Shown piece after piece: positions 35,100 to 44,766 of a stretch of 62,389 bases of DNA. The notes under the pieces are model-generated. The model saw nothing but the letters and a program-made list of their open reading frames with translations, was not told the DNA's origin and did not search any database. Where the stretch lies: assembly GCF_001238275.1 (NCBI RefSeq), contig NZ_LGTB01000050.1:1-62389 (forward strand). The letters run 5' to 3'. The stretch's first letter is position 1; the number at the start of each line of letters is the position of its first letter. A program made the position numbers and the translations under genes. This DNA is from Bradyrhizobium viridifuturi (lineage in GTDB: Bacteria; Pseudomonadota; Alphaproteobacteria; Rhizobiales; Xanthobacteraceae).

Positions 35100-35867
35100 C
35101 TAACCGGTGATCTTGGAGAAATCGGGCTGGCGGCGCTCGGCAAACGCCGCAAAAGCCTCGCGCGCTTCGGCGCTCATCAATCGCTCCTGGAAGATCTTGC
35201 CCTCGCGCGCCATCTGCGCGCTGATCGCTGCGGGATCACGCATCAGCGCCTTGGTGTGCTGCAGCGAGCCGAACGGCCGCTTCGCCAATGCGTCCGCCGC
35301 GCCGCGTGCCCTGGCCCGGAGATCCGCGAGCGGCACCACCGCGTTGGCGAGGCCGATCGCAACAGCGGTCTCCGCCTCGACCGGTTCACCGAGCGCGAAC
35401 ATCGCATAGGCGCGCGCGTAGCCGATCCGCTGCGGCAGCAGATAGGTCGAGGCCGCCTCCGGCACTAGCGCAAGATTGACGAATGGCGTGATCAGCCGCG
35501 CGGTCGGCGCGAGATAAACGAGGTCGCAATGCAGCAGCATGGTGGTGCCGATGCCGACCGCATTGCCCTGCACGGCAGCGACCAGCGGCCGCGTCGCCTT
35601 GGCAAGACAGCCAAGGAAGCGGCTCACATGACGCTCGCCCTGCACGCCGCGCGACACCGCCGCGAAATCGGCAAGATCGTTGCCGGCGGTAAAGCTGTCG
35701 CCGTCGCCCTGCAACAGCACGGCGCGGATCGAGGAATCGCCTTCCGCGCGTTCGAGCGCGTCGGCCATCGCGCCATACATCGCATTGGTAATCGCATTCT
35801 TCTTGTCCGGACGCGCCATCGTCACGGTGAGAACGCCATTGTCCAGCGCCACGGTCACTTCACTCAT
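35100..35867 (-). CDS. Enoyl-CoA hydratase/isomerase family protein
   Basis: A 255-residue crotonase-fold protein. The oxyanion-hole segment is recognisable (SFTAGNDLADF and AAVQGNAVGIGTTMLLHCDL), and NLALVPEAASTYLLPQRIGY is a family landmark at the second catalytic loop, where Glu is retained. It may hydrate, isomerise or hydrolyse an acyl-CoA. It lies behind the MarR gene on the same strand, with a repeat between, and may be co-controlled by the two operators before marR. Confidence 0.9.
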   Translation of the reverse strand: MSEVTVALDNGVLTVTMARPDKKNAITNAMYGAMADALERAEGDSSIRAVLLQGDGDSFTAGNDLADFAAVSRGVQGERHVSRFLGCLAKATRPLVAAVQGNAVGIGTTMLLHCDLVYLAPTARLITPFVNLALVPEAASTYLLPQRIGYARAYAMFALGEPVEAETAVAIGLANAVVPLADLRARARGAADALAKRPFGSLQHTKALMRDPAAISAQMAREGKIFQERLMSAEAREAFAAFAERRQPDFSKITG

Positions 35868-35896
35868 GTCTCACTCCTTTGATTGCTACTTGTTTG

Positions 35897-35946
35897 GCGC
35901 GTTTTCTTCACGCGAACCGGTACCCGCTTCGCGCGAAAACGCTCTA
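35897..35946. repeat. Dispersed palindromic repeat, family B (copy 2)
   Basis: Reads gcgcgttttcttcacgcg, aaccggtacccgcttcg, cgcgaaaacgctcta and matches the copy at 17303-17350. Its last bases form the TAG stop codon of the MarR gene. Confidence 0.75.
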
Positions 35947-36378
35947 ACCGTCTTTGTCCTTCGGAAACTTCTCTTGCAGGCTGATCAGCCAGCGCGACAC
36001 CACGTCGATCTCGGCCTCCGAGAACCCGTCCATCAGGCGATTGTTGATCACCCTGGTCCGCGTCGCGGCGCGCTTGCCGAGTTCCTGCCCTGCCGGCGTC
36101 AGATAGAGCCGCTGGCTGCGTCCGTCCTCACCATCCCGCCGGCGCTTCACGAGGCCGGCGCGCTCCATCCGGTCGGCGAGCCCGGTCATCGCCGACGGCA
36201 CGATGTCGAGCGCCTGCGATACGTCGCCGATCAGCGCGCCGTCATTGCGGCCGAGGAAGAACAGCACGCCCGCCTGCGCCGACGTCAGGTCGTGCGCGGC
36301 CGTCTCCTGATCGATGGCGCGTTGCAGCCGTCGATAGGCCACGGTCAGAAGGAAGATCAGCCGGTGTTCCGCTTTCAT
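35944..36378 (-). CDS. MarR-family transcriptional regulator
   Basis: A 144-residue winged-helix regulator. The DNA-binding region (SAQAGVLFFLGRNDGALIGD, then DIVPSAMTGLADRMERAGLV) and wing (RRRDGEDGRSQRLYLT) are clear. Two palindromic sites lie 12-55 bases upstream of its ATG, so it very probably represses itself. An enoyl-CoA hydratase gene follows on the same strand; many MarR proteins of this kind sense aryl-CoA or acyl-CoA compounds, which is an inference here. Confidence 0.92.
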   Translation of the reverse strand: MKAEHRLIFLLTVAYRRLQRAIDQETAAHDLTSAQAGVLFFLGRNDGALIGDVSQALDIVPSAMTGLADRMERAGLVKRRRDGEDGRSQRLYLTPAGQELGKRAATRTRVINNRLMDGFSEAEIDVVSRWLISLQEKFPKDKDG

Positions 36379-36389
36379 GCGGTCGTTAT

Positions 36390-36433
36390 ATATTTCGCAC
36401 GCGAAATATCAAGATATTTCGTGCGCGAAATAT
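36390..36433. promoter_or_regulatory. Two tandem MarR operators
   Basis: Site 1 (36390-36409) is atatttcgc-ac-gcgaaatat, a perfect palindrome. Site 2 (36414-36433) is atatttcg-tgcg-cgaaatat. The starts are 24 bases apart with four bases between. They are AT-rich against a GC-rich background and sit just upstream of the marR start. Confidence 0.85.
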
Positions 36434-36665
36434 CTGGCGATGTCCGTTTGCTTTTTTGCGGCTCCTCAATAGTTCGGCATCCAAGTCCCGTAAAATGCCA
36501 AAGATGAGCCCTCTCAACCGCTTTGATTGCGACATTTTGATCGCGTCGCCGGATCGTTGCGCCGTGCTCCAGCAGAAAACCCTTGATCGACATCGACCAA
36601 ACGGGAAATCTTGCATCGGGCAGCCGCGCCTTGCTTTGCGGCTTCGGCGGCACCACGGGAGTGTC

Positions 36666-37565
36666 ATGACGTCAGCGGCTAGTCCGGACAGGGAGCGCGT
36701 TGCCCGCCCGATGCGGCCGCGCCATCTCAGCCAGGCCATGCGTTGTGAGACCGCGTTTCGCCTGATCCTGTCGGAATGCCTCGAGGAAGTCGCGACCAAT
36801 CACGAGGCCCTGAGCTCCGGCGATCCCACGGCGCTGCACCAGACCCGGATCGCACTGACGCGGCTGAAGGCGGCGGTCGCCTTTTACGGCCCGATGGTGG
36901 CGGACAGCGAATGGACGCGACTGAAATCCGAACTGAAATGGCTGAGCGCCCATCTCGGCGCAACGCGCGACCTCGATGTGGCGATCACGAACAGCAAGGG
37001 CTTGCCCGAGGAGCGCATGCTCCAGACCGCGCGAGCCGACGCCTTCGACGCGCTCAAGGAGGCGCTGCAAAGCGATCGATACTGGCAATGGTTCGACGGC
37101 ATGTGGGACTGGGTCGGCAGCGGCCCCTGGACCACACCGCAGAACCGCCGCGCCGCGCAGCGGCGGGCGGTACCGGTCGCGGTGTTTCACGCCCGCCGGT
37201 TGGCGCGGTGGCATGGCAAACTGTGCCAGAAGAGCCGCGGGCTGCAAGGCATGGGCAAGACCAAGCGCCACCGGGTCCGGCTCGCCAGCAAGCGGCTGCG
37301 CTACGCCATCGAGTTCTCGGAGGGTGGCTTGCCTGCCGATGTCTACGCGTCTTGGCGGCACGTGCTGAAGCAGCTGCGCAAGGGACAGCAACTGCTCGGC
37401 GAGCTGAACGACGACGAGGTCCGTCGCGCGCTGCTCGAAAATGCCGATTCCCTTGCGCAGCACGCCCACGAGCGCAAGGCCAAGCACCAGCGCGTGCACG
37501 AGCGGAAGCGCAAGAGCCAGCTGTTGCGCCGCGCCGCGGCGGTCTACCGGAAGCTTGCCGAATGA
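36666..37565 (+). CDS. CHAD-domain protein
   Basis: A 299-residue alpha-helical CHAD protein (conserved histidine alpha-helical domain), a family that binds polyphosphate. Typical features are EALSSGDPTALHQTRIALTR with its His, LKWLSAHLGATRDLDV, MGKTKRHRVRLASKRLRYAI and a basic C-terminal tail (HERKAKHQRVHERKRKSQLL). The ATG follows gggag. There is no CYTH domain, which some family members carry. It is followed by a SulP transporter gene 69 bases later. Confidence 0.9.
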   Translation: MTSAASPDRERVARPMRPRHLSQAMRCETAFRLILSECLEEVATNHEALSSGDPTALHQTRIALTRLKAAVAFYGPMVADSEWTRLKSELKWLSAHLGATRDLDVAITNSKGLPEERMLQTARADAFDALKEALQSDRYWQWFDGMWDWVGSGPWTTPQNRRAAQRRAVPVAVFHARRLARWHGKLCQKSRGLQGMGKTKRHRVRLASKRLRYAIEFSEGGLPADVYASWRHVLKQLRKGQQLLGELNDDEVRRALLENADSLAQHAHERKAKHQRVHERKRKSQLLRRAAAVYRKLAE

Positions 37566-37634
37566 ACGCAGTCCTCCCATTCGCACACGGCGATTCCGCC
37601 CGTTTTCATCATCCTCTCCTTTGTGGTCATTCCC

Positions 37635-38915
37635 ATGCCTGACGGCTCATCTACGACACATCTCTATCGTCCCAAGCTCTTCACCACGCTTACCGAAGGT
37701 TACGGCCTTGCCGCCTTCCGGCACGACGTGATGGCAGGCCTGACGGTAGCCGTGGTGGCACTGCCGCTGTCGATGGCGATCGCGGTGGCCTCCGGCGTGA
37801 CGCCGGAGCGCGGGCTGTTCACGGCCATCGTCGGCGGCTTCCTGGTCTCCGCGCTGGGCGGCAGCCGCTTTCAGATCGGCGGCCCGGCCGGCGCCTTCAT
37901 CGTGCTGGTCGCGGCAACCGCCGCGAAGTTCGGCGTCGAAGGCCTGCTGCTCACCGTCATGGTCTCCGGCCTCATGCTGACGCTGATCGGCGCATCGGGA
38001 CTTGGCTCGCTGATCCGCTACATTCCGCATCCCGTGACCGTCGGCTTCACCTGCGGAATTGCGGTCACCATTCTGGCCAGCCAGTTGCGCGATCTCGGCG
38101 GGCTGACGCTTTCGGGTGCCGAGCCAGGGCCGTTCCTGCCGAAGCTCGCGGCGCTCGGTCACGCCCTGCCGACGCTGAACTGGTCCGCGCTCGCGGTCGG
38201 CGTCGGCTCGGCGGCGGTGATCTTCGTGTTGCGCGCCTGGCGGCCAGCTTGGCCGGCGATGCTGATTGCGATTGCGATCGCATCGGTCGCGGCGCTGCTG
38301 CTGCATCTGCCGGTCGAGACCATCGGCACCCGGTTCGGCGAAATTCCGCGCGGCCTGCCGGTGCCGCATCTGCCGGAATTCTCCTGGGCGCTGCTGCTGC
38401 AGATCCTGCCGGCGTCGCTGTCCTTCACGTTGCTCGGCGGCGTCGAGAGCCTGCTCTCGGCAAAAGTCGCCGACGGCATGACCGGCCGCAAGCACCGCTC
38501 CAACATGGAGCTGGTGGCACAGGGCATCGCCAACGTCGCATCGGCGTTTTTTGGCGGAATCAGCGTCACCGGCACGATCGCGCGGACCGCGACCAACATC
38601 CGGGCGGGCGCGCGCAGCCCGCTGTCCGGCATGCTGCATTCGGCGTTCCTGCTGTCGTTCATGATCGTGGCGGCGCCGCTTGCGAGCTACATCCCGCTGC
38701 CGGCGCTGGCCGGCGTCCTCGTCGTCGTCTGCTGGTACATGGCGGAGAAGGAAGCGTTCGTGCACCTGATCACGAACTGGCGCGCTGCCGCGGTGCTGCT
38801 CCCGACCTTCGGCCTGACGGTGTTCGAGGATCTGACGTTCGGCATCATCTCGGGATGCGTGATCGCCGCGCTGCTCGCCGGCGTCGACCGTTGGCAGCGA
38901 AGGGGAACCAACTAA
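37635..38915 (+). CDS. SulP-family anion transporter without STAS domain
   Basis: A 426-residue membrane transporter of the SulP family, which moves sulfate, bicarbonate or organic anions. Ten or more hydrophobic segments and landmarks GGSRFQIGGPAGAFIVLVAA and GGISVTGTIARTATNIRAGA are clear. The protein stops right after the membrane domain (AALLAGVDRWQRRGTN), so the usual cytoplasmic STAS domain is missing. The stop overlaps that of the convergent LacI gene (ctaa), so a natural short form is likely. A GTG at 37623 is an alternative start. Confidence 0.9.
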   Translation: MPDGSSTTHLYRPKLFTTLTEGYGLAAFRHDVMAGLTVAVVALPLSMAIAVASGVTPERGLFTAIVGGFLVSALGGSRFQIGGPAGAFIVLVAATAAKFGVEGLLLTVMVSGLMLTLIGASGLGSLIRYIPHPVTVGFTCGIAVTILASQLRDLGGLTLSGAEPGPFLPKLAALGHALPTLNWSALAVGVGSAAVIFVLRAWRPAWPAMLIAIAIASVAALLLHLPVETIGTRFGEIPRGLPVPHLPEFSWALLLQILPASLSFTLLGGVESLLSAKVADGMTGRKHRSNMELVAQGIANVASAFFGGISVTGTIARTATNIRAGARSPLSGMLHSAFLLSFMIVAAPLASYIPLPALAGVLVVVCWYMAEKEAFVHLITNWRAAAVLLPTFGLTVFEDLTFGIISGCVIAALLAGVDRWQRRGTN

Positions 38916-39921
38916 CCGCTGTCGCGCAGCACCAGCTCGAAGCCGAGATCGATCCGGCGCTCGCCGCCGCGCTCAAGCGTCAAGGTCGCCGCGGTGCGGC
39001 CGATCGCGTCGCCGTGCACACTGATGGTGCTCAGCGTCGGCGAGATCAGCTGGCCCATTTCGAGATCGCCGAGCCCGATCACGGCAACCGGCTGCGCCGA
39101 TGCGGGCCCGTCACGCAGCAGCCCGGCCTTGCGCAGCCCCGACATGAAACCGATCGCATGTGCATCGTTGGCGGCGAACACGGCATCGACGTCGGGCAGC
39201 TTTGCATGCGCCGCCACGCTGCCGGAGGCGTTGCGCTCCAGGATCAACCGGCGCGGCTCGGCGAGGCCGCTTGCCACCGCCTCGTCCCTGAAGCCGAGCC
39301 AGCGGCGCGTGCCCCGCGGATCGTCTCCGCCGATGAAGGCAAGCTGCTTGCGTCCTTGCGCAACCAGATGCTTCGCGACGGCCGTGCCGGCCTTGTAATT
39401 GTCGAAGCCCGCGACCGCATCGATCGGGTTTGCCGGCAGATCCCAGGTCTCGACGATCGGGATGCGCGCATTGCGCAGCAGGCGGCTGCCCTCCTCCGTT
39501 GCCGGCGAGCGACCATTATGATCGCCTCGGGCCGCCGCGACAGCAGCGCCGCCAGCATGCGGTCCTCGCGCACCGCGTCGTAGCGCGACTGCGCCAGGAT
39601 CACCGAGAAGCCGAGCGGCTCGAGCTTGTCGGACAGGCCCTGCACCGTATCGGCGAAGATCGAATTGGCGATGGTCGGCACCAGCACGCCGACCGAATTG
39701 GTCCGCGCGCTCGCCAACGCCCCGGCCACCAGGTTCGGGATATAGCCGAGATCGCGCATTGCCCGCTCGACCCGCGCCCTCGTCTCCGGGGCGACCAGAT
39801 CGGGCATCCGCACCACCCGGCTCACCGTGATCGAGGACACGCCGGCGCGCTTGGCCACCTCTGAGAGGGTGGGCGCGGCGCCGGCCGGGCCAGTCCCGGG
39901 TTCGGTCAGTTCGGAGCTCAT
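38912..39921 (-). pseudogene. LacI-family transcriptional regulator, frameshifted
   Basis: A regulator of about 336 residues. The first frame has the LacI helix-turn-helix (TLSEVAKRAGVSSITVSRVV) and hinge, then VGVLVPTIANSIFADTVQGL; after a one-base loss near 39505 it continues with RSPATEEGSRLLRNARIPIV, AFIGGDDPRGTRRWLGFRDE and GDLEMGQLISPTLSTISVHG. Adding one G gives Val-Gly-Ser-Pro. Two palindromic operators lie between it and the divergent PhyH gene, so it probably controls that operon. An alternative start is an ATG at 39957. Confidence 0.87.
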
Positions 39922-39958
39922 GGCCGGAGCCTGCACGATTCCGGGTTGCCAAGCCATG

Positions 39959-39996
39959 ATGTTAGCGCTAGCATCAGCCAATGTTAGCGCTAACAT
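39959..39996. promoter_or_regulatory. Two LacI-type operators
   Basis: The second site (39981-39996) is atgttagcgctaacat, a perfect palindrome with the central CG usual for LacI-family operators; the first (39959-39974) is atgttagcgctagcat with one mismatch. Centres are 22 bases apart, two helical turns. They fill the space between the lacI-type gene and the PhyH operon. Confidence 0.85.
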
Positions 39997-40018
39997 GACG
40001 CAAATTGGGAGAAACAGC

Positions 40019-40891
40019 ATGATTTCGGACGAGCAGGCCCAAGCCTACAGGCGCGACGGGGTGATCGTGGTCCCCGAGGTGCTCAACCAGGAGACCCTGG
40101 GGCGGGTGCGCACGGTTCTCGCGGAGCTGGTGGCCGGCGCCGCCGCGGTAACCGAACACACCGATGTCTACGACCTCGAACCGGGCCATACGCCGGAGCA
40201 GCCGCGCGTCCGCCGCATCAAGGCGCCGCACAGGGTGCACCCGATCTTCGACGAGATCGTCCGCAGCCCGGCCGTGATCTCGATCCTGACCAGACTGATC
40301 GGCCCCGGCCTTCGCCTGCACGGCTCCAAGCTCAACATGAAGTCGGCGCAATACGGCTCGCCGGTCGAGTGGCATCAGGACTGGGCGTTCTATCCGCATA
40401 CCAATGACGACATCCTCGCGATCGGCGTGCTGCTCGACGATTGCGACATCGAGAACGGCCCGATGCTGGTGACGCCGGGATCGCACACCGGCGACACGAT
40501 GTGGGATCATCACGGCGAGGACGGCTGCTTTGCCGGCCTGATCGATCCGGACCAGATCCAGGACGACATCAAGCGCGCGGTGCCCTGCATGGGCAAGGCC
40601 GGCAGCATGTCGTTCCACCATGTGCGCGCGCTGCACGGCTCGGCGACCAATACGTCGAACCGGCCGCGCAATCTGCTGCTCTATGAAGTCGCCGCCAGCG
40701 ACGCCTGGCCGCTGATGGGCGTGAAGGACTTCGACGAGTTCAACGGCCGCCTGCTGGCAGGCCCGCCGGTGGTCGCGCCGCGGCTGACCGACGTGCCGGT
40801 GCGGATGCCGTTGCCGCCGGCCAAACGGCAGGGATCGATCTACGAGACCCAGTCGGCGTCGAAGAAATCCTACTTCACGGGCGCGGCCTGA
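40019..40891 (+). CDS. Phytanoyl-CoA dioxygenase (PhyH) family protein
   Basis: A 290-residue Fe(II)/2-oxoglutarate oxygenase. Iron ligands are visible as His and Asp in VEWHQDWAFYPH and a distal His in RALHGSATNTS, with NRPRNLLLYEV as the 2-oxoglutarate-binding Arg region. The ATG follows gggagaaacagc. It heads an operon, with a transporter and a TIM-barrel protein, controlled by the divergent LacI regulator. The family hydroxylates varied small molecules; the LacI control hints at a sugar-like or plant-derived compound. Confidence 0.9.
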   Translation: MISDEQAQAYRRDGVIVVPEVLNQETLGRVRTVLAELVAGAAAVTEHTDVYDLEPGHTPEQPRVRRIKAPHRVHPIFDEIVRSPAVISILTRLIGPGLRLHGSKLNMKSAQYGSPVEWHQDWAFYPHTNDDILAIGVLLDDCDIENGPMLVTPGSHTGDTMWDHHGEDGCFAGLIDPDQIQDDIKRAVPCMGKAGSMSFHHVRALHGSATNTSNRPRNLLLYEVAASDAWPLMGVKDFDEFNGRLLAGPPVVAPRLTDVPVRMPLPPAKRQGSIYETQSASKKSYFTGAA

Positions 40892-40900
40892 AGACGACGA

Positions 40901-40929
40901 CAATGCCCGCGGCCAAGCCGCGGGCATTG
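40901..40929 (+). terminator. Strong hairpin between phyH and the MFS gene
   Basis: A perfect 12-base stem (caatgcccgcgg and complement) with a ccaag loop. No long T run follows on the plus strand. It may attenuate transcription into the MFS gene or protect the upstream message. Confidence 0.6.
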
Positions 40930-40969
40930 CTGCTTTCAAGACATAAAAACAAACACTACGGGGAAACGA

Positions 40970-42312
40970 ATGACCAAGATGGCAGATGGCGCCAGCAATT
41001 CGCGCCTGCGTGTGATTCTTGCAGCCAGCATCGGCTCCGCGCTCGAATGGTACGACTTCTTCCTCTACGGCACCGCCGCCGCGCTGGTGTTCGGCGAGCT
41101 GTTCTTCCCGAAGAGCGATCCGGTGGTCGGCACGCTGCTGTCGTTCCTGACCTTCGGCGTCGGCTTCGTGGTGCGGCCGTTCGGCGGCCTGTTGTTCGGC
41201 ATCCTCGGCGACCGCTATGGCCGCAAGCCGGTGCTGGTCGCAACGCTGCTGATGATCGGCATCGGCACCACCGCGATCGGCTTCCTGCCGACCTATGCGC
41301 AGATCGGTGTCTGGGCGCCGGTCCTGCTGGTCGCGATGCGCGTCATCCAGGGCCTCGGCGCGGCGCCGAGTATGGCGGCGCGGTGATCTATCTGGTCGAG
41401 AACGCGCCGCCGAAGCATCGCGGCTTCTGGGGCGGCTTCGCGCCGCTCGGCGTCTCCGTCGGCAATCTGCTCGCCGCCGGCGCCTTCGCGCTGGTGACGA
41501 TGCTACCGCGCGAGGCGCTGATGAGCTGGGGTTGGCGGCTGCCTTTCCTGGCAAGCTTCCTCCTGATCGTGGTCGGCATCTTCGTCCGCATGCGCATCAC
41601 CGAGACGCCGGTTTATACCGAGGCGGTGGTTGCGCGCGGCAAGGTCGAGAGCAATCCGGCGATGGAGGCACTGCGCCAGCACCCGCGCAACTTCTTCGTC
41701 GTGCTCGGCGCGCGGATGGCCGAGAACGGGCTCGGCTATTTCTTCCCGGTGTTCGGTCTGAGCTACGTGATCACGACGCTCGACGTGCCGAAAGCGGACG
41801 CGCTCAGCGCGCTGATGCTGGCGTTCACGGTCGAGCTGTTTGCGATCCTCGGCTTTGCCGCGCTGTCTGATAGAATCGGACGGCGTCCGGTCTACATGTT
41901 CGGCGCACTCGCCGGCGTCGCGCTTGCCTTCCCGTTCTTCTGGATGGTCGGCACCAAGGAATGGATCATGATCGCGCTCGCCTTCATCCTGGCGCGCGCC
42001 GTGGTGACGGCGGCGATGTTCGGGCCGCAGGCGGCGTATTTCGCCGAGCTGTTCCCGCCGCAGCGCCGCTTTGCGGGTTTCGCCTTCGCCCGCGAGCTCG
42101 GCTCGCTGCTGTCGGGCGGCCCGGCGCCGTTCGTTGCCACCGCACTGGTGGCGGCATACGGGACCTGGTGGCCGGTCGCCTGCTACGCGATGTTCCTATC
42201 GGCCTGTACGGTGGTTGCGATCTGGATCGGGCCGGAGACCTATCAGGAGAACATCGCCGCCGATGCCAGCGAACAGGCAGAGCTGCCCGCGGCGATCCCG
42301 GCGCGGGCCTGA
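40970..42312 (+). pseudogene. MFS transporter (metabolite:proton symporter type), frameshifted
   Basis: A twelve-span transporter of about 447 residues, close to the MHS family of organic acid symporters (LEWYDFFLYGTAAALVFG, GDRYGRKPVLV). One base is missing near 41355-41366: the first frame ends in RVIQGLGAAPSMAAR, and the second continues AEYGGAVIYLVENAPPKHRG, which is the conserved end of that helix. Adding one G gives Gly-Leu-Gly-Ala-Gly-Ala-Glu-Tyr. It probably imports the substrate of the PhyH/TIM-barrel operon. Confidence 0.87.
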
Positions 42313-42315
42313 TCG

Positions 42316-43176
42316 GTGGCGCAACGACTCCGTATCCTGCAGTCGCTCTGGGCGATGGAGCGGCGGCTGGCGGACGAGGCCGAATGGCCGCTGCAAACCC
42401 AGCTCGCGATGATCCGCGATGCCGGGTTTGACGGCGCCGGCGTTCGCTTCATCGATCCGGCCTTCGCGCGCGAGGTGACGAGCTTCCTGCGCGCGCATGG
42501 CATGATCTGGCAGGCGCAATGCTACCCGAAGGGCATCGACGACCTGAAGCCGGTGCTCGAGCTGGTCGCCGAGCTCGGCGCCGATCACGTCAACCTGCAG
42601 CCGGACGTCCGGCCACGCAGGCTCGCCGATTGCATTCCCCTGCTCGAAGGCTGGCGGCGGCTCGCCACGGAGGCCGGCATCGCCGTGCATGTCGAGACCC
42701 ATCGCGACCGCATGACGACCGACCTGTTCTTCATGCTCGATTTGCTCGACTGCTTTCCCGACCTGCGGCTTACCGCCGATCTCTCGCATTATCTGGTCGG
42801 CCGCGAATTCGCCTGGCCGGTCGATGACGTCAACCACGCGATGATCCATCGCATCCTCGACCATGCCTGGGGCATCCACGGCCGCATCGCGAGCCGCGAG
42901 CAGGTGCAGATCTCGCCCGGCTTCCCGCAGCACCAGGGCTGGGTGTCGCTATTCACAGCCTGGTGGGAGTACGGCATCCGGTCCTGGCGGAAGCGCGCCG
43001 GGCCCGATGCGACCCTGACCTTCCTGTGCGAGCTCGGGCCCGCGCCCTATGCCATCACCGGCCCCGACGGCCGGGAATTGTCCGACCGCTGGCAGGACGC
43101 GCTGGCCATGAAGGACATGATCCGCGGGCTATGGGATCGCATCGCAAGCGAGCCGCAAGGCGCGCTCCCGCGTTGA
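42316..43176 (+). CDS. Sugar phosphate isomerase/epimerase-like TIM-barrel protein
   Basis: A 286-residue protein of the AP-endonuclease-2-like TIM-barrel superfamily, which includes xylose isomerase-like enzymes. Candidate metal ligands include Glu in VHVETHRDRM, Asp and His in LTADLSHYLVG and His in GIHGRIASREQ, and Glu in LCELGPAPYAI. The GTG start lies three bases after the MFS stop, so the two are coupled. The reaction (isomerisation, epimerisation or dehydration of a sugar or polyol) is not known. Confidence 0.85.
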   Translation: MAQRLRILQSLWAMERRLADEAEWPLQTQLAMIRDAGFDGAGVRFIDPAFAREVTSFLRAHGMIWQAQCYPKGIDDLKPVLELVAELGADHVNLQPDVRPRRLADCIPLLEGWRRLATEAGIAVHVETHRDRMTTDLFFMLDLLDCFPDLRLTADLSHYLVGREFAWPVDDVNHAMIHRILDHAWGIHGRIASREQVQISPGFPQHQGWVSLFTAWWEYGIRSWRKRAGPDATLTFLCELGPAPYAITGPDGRELSDRWQDALAMKDMIRGLWDRIASEPQGALPR

Positions 43177-43236
43177 TTCAATCAGGCCGCGGCGGCATTC
43201 TGACCCGAAGCGCAACTCAGAACGCAGCGAGCAACC

Positions 43237-44750
43237 GTGCGCAATCATGGCCGGGCAGATCCAATTCGACGCCTCGCTCGCGTCGTCGTCCCGGCTATTG
43301 CCGCCTTGGTCTGCACGAAGGCGACCGCAGCCGAACTGACGCCTGATGTCGCGGCCATGCCGCGCGTCGCGACGATCGATCCGCGCTTTCAGTCGTACAA
43401 CATCGAGATGGTCGAGGTGACCGGCGGACGATTCTGGAAGCCCTATGGCGCCGCCGGTGCACAGGCGGATGCCAAGGCAGAACGGTTCGCACCGCGCACG
43501 CCGATCGATCTGCGCGATGACAGGCTGCGAAAACTCGCGGCAGCGCTCGCTCCGGCCTACCTTCGCGTCAGCGGAACCTGGGCCAACAGCACGTTCTTTG
43601 CGGATACCGGTGCGCCGCCGACCACACCGCCGGCCGGCTTCAAGGGCGTGCTGACACGCCGGCAATGGCTAGATGTGATCGACTTCTCGCACGCCGTCGA
43701 TGCCCGCATCGTCACGTCCTTTGCGATCAGCGCCGGCACGCGAGACGCTACGGGACGATGGACCCCCGAACAGGCCCGGCAGCTTCTCGCCTTCACGCGG
43801 TCGACCGGCGGCGAAATCGCCGCCGCCGAGTTCATGAACGAACCCGACCTGCCGGCAATCGGCGGCGCCCCTGACCGCTACGATGCCGCGCCTACGGCAG
43901 GGACTTTGCTGCGTTCCGCACCTTCATGAAGACGACAGCGCCTGACGTGACGATCCTCGGGCCCGGCACGATCGGCACCGGCGCGGATGCGCAAGCGCGC
44001 TTCGCCGTATCGGCGAAAGGCATCGATGTGGTCTCCTACCATCACTACGGTGCGCTCTCGGCGCGATGCGGCGGCGATCGCACGGCGAGGCAGGCATTGT
44101 CGGACGAATGGCTGGCGCGAACCGGCAACGCACTTGCGTTCTACCGGACGCTGCGCGACCGTCTCACACCGGGCAAGGCGATCTGGCTGACCGAGACTGC
44201 CGAGACGGCGTGCGGCGGCAACCGCTGGGCCGCCACCTTCGCCGACACTTTCCGCTACCTCGATCAGCTCGGGCGATTGGCCAAGGCCGGCGTTCAGATT
44301 GTCATGCACAACACGCTTGCCGCGAGCGACTATGGGCTGCTCGACGAGCGAACCCATCTGCCGCGGCCGAACTACTGGGCCGCGCTGCTATGGCGGCGGT
44401 TGATGGGAACGACCGTGCTCGATGCCGGCATTCCCGTGCAGCCCGGCTTCCATGTCTATGCGCATTGCGCACGCGACATGCCCGGCGGAATAGCCCTGCT
44501 CGTCATCAACAATGACCGCCGACGACAACGCAAGCTGACGCTCCCGGCCGCTTCGCAACGCTACACGTTGGCAAGCGAAAAGCTCGCCGACGGCAATGTT
44601 CGGCTCAATGGCAGCACGCTCGCGCTTGGAGCTTCCGACCAGCTTCCCGCCCTGAACGGCACGCCAGCTGCGGCGGGAGCGATCGTATTTGCGCCGGCAA
44701 CGATCACATTCCTGACCGTTGCCAATGCCGGCAATATCAATTGCCCGTAG
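43237..44750 (+). pseudogene. Secreted glycoside hydrolase, GH79/heparanase-like, frameshifted
   Basis: About 504 residues with a signal peptide (RRLARVVVPAIAALVCTKAT). The first frame carries APAYLRVSGTWANSTFF and the probable acid/base Glu in AAEFMNEPDLPA; one base is lost near 43890-43897, and the second frame carries the probable nucleophile in AIWLTETAETACGG and ends with a beta-rich domain. Adding one G gives Ala-Ala-Tyr-Gly-Arg-Asp. GH79 enzymes remove uronic acids from plant or animal glycans. The GTG start is tentative. Isolated gene; substrate unknown. Confidence 0.8.
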
Positions 44751-44766
44751 TGACCGAGACTTCGGC

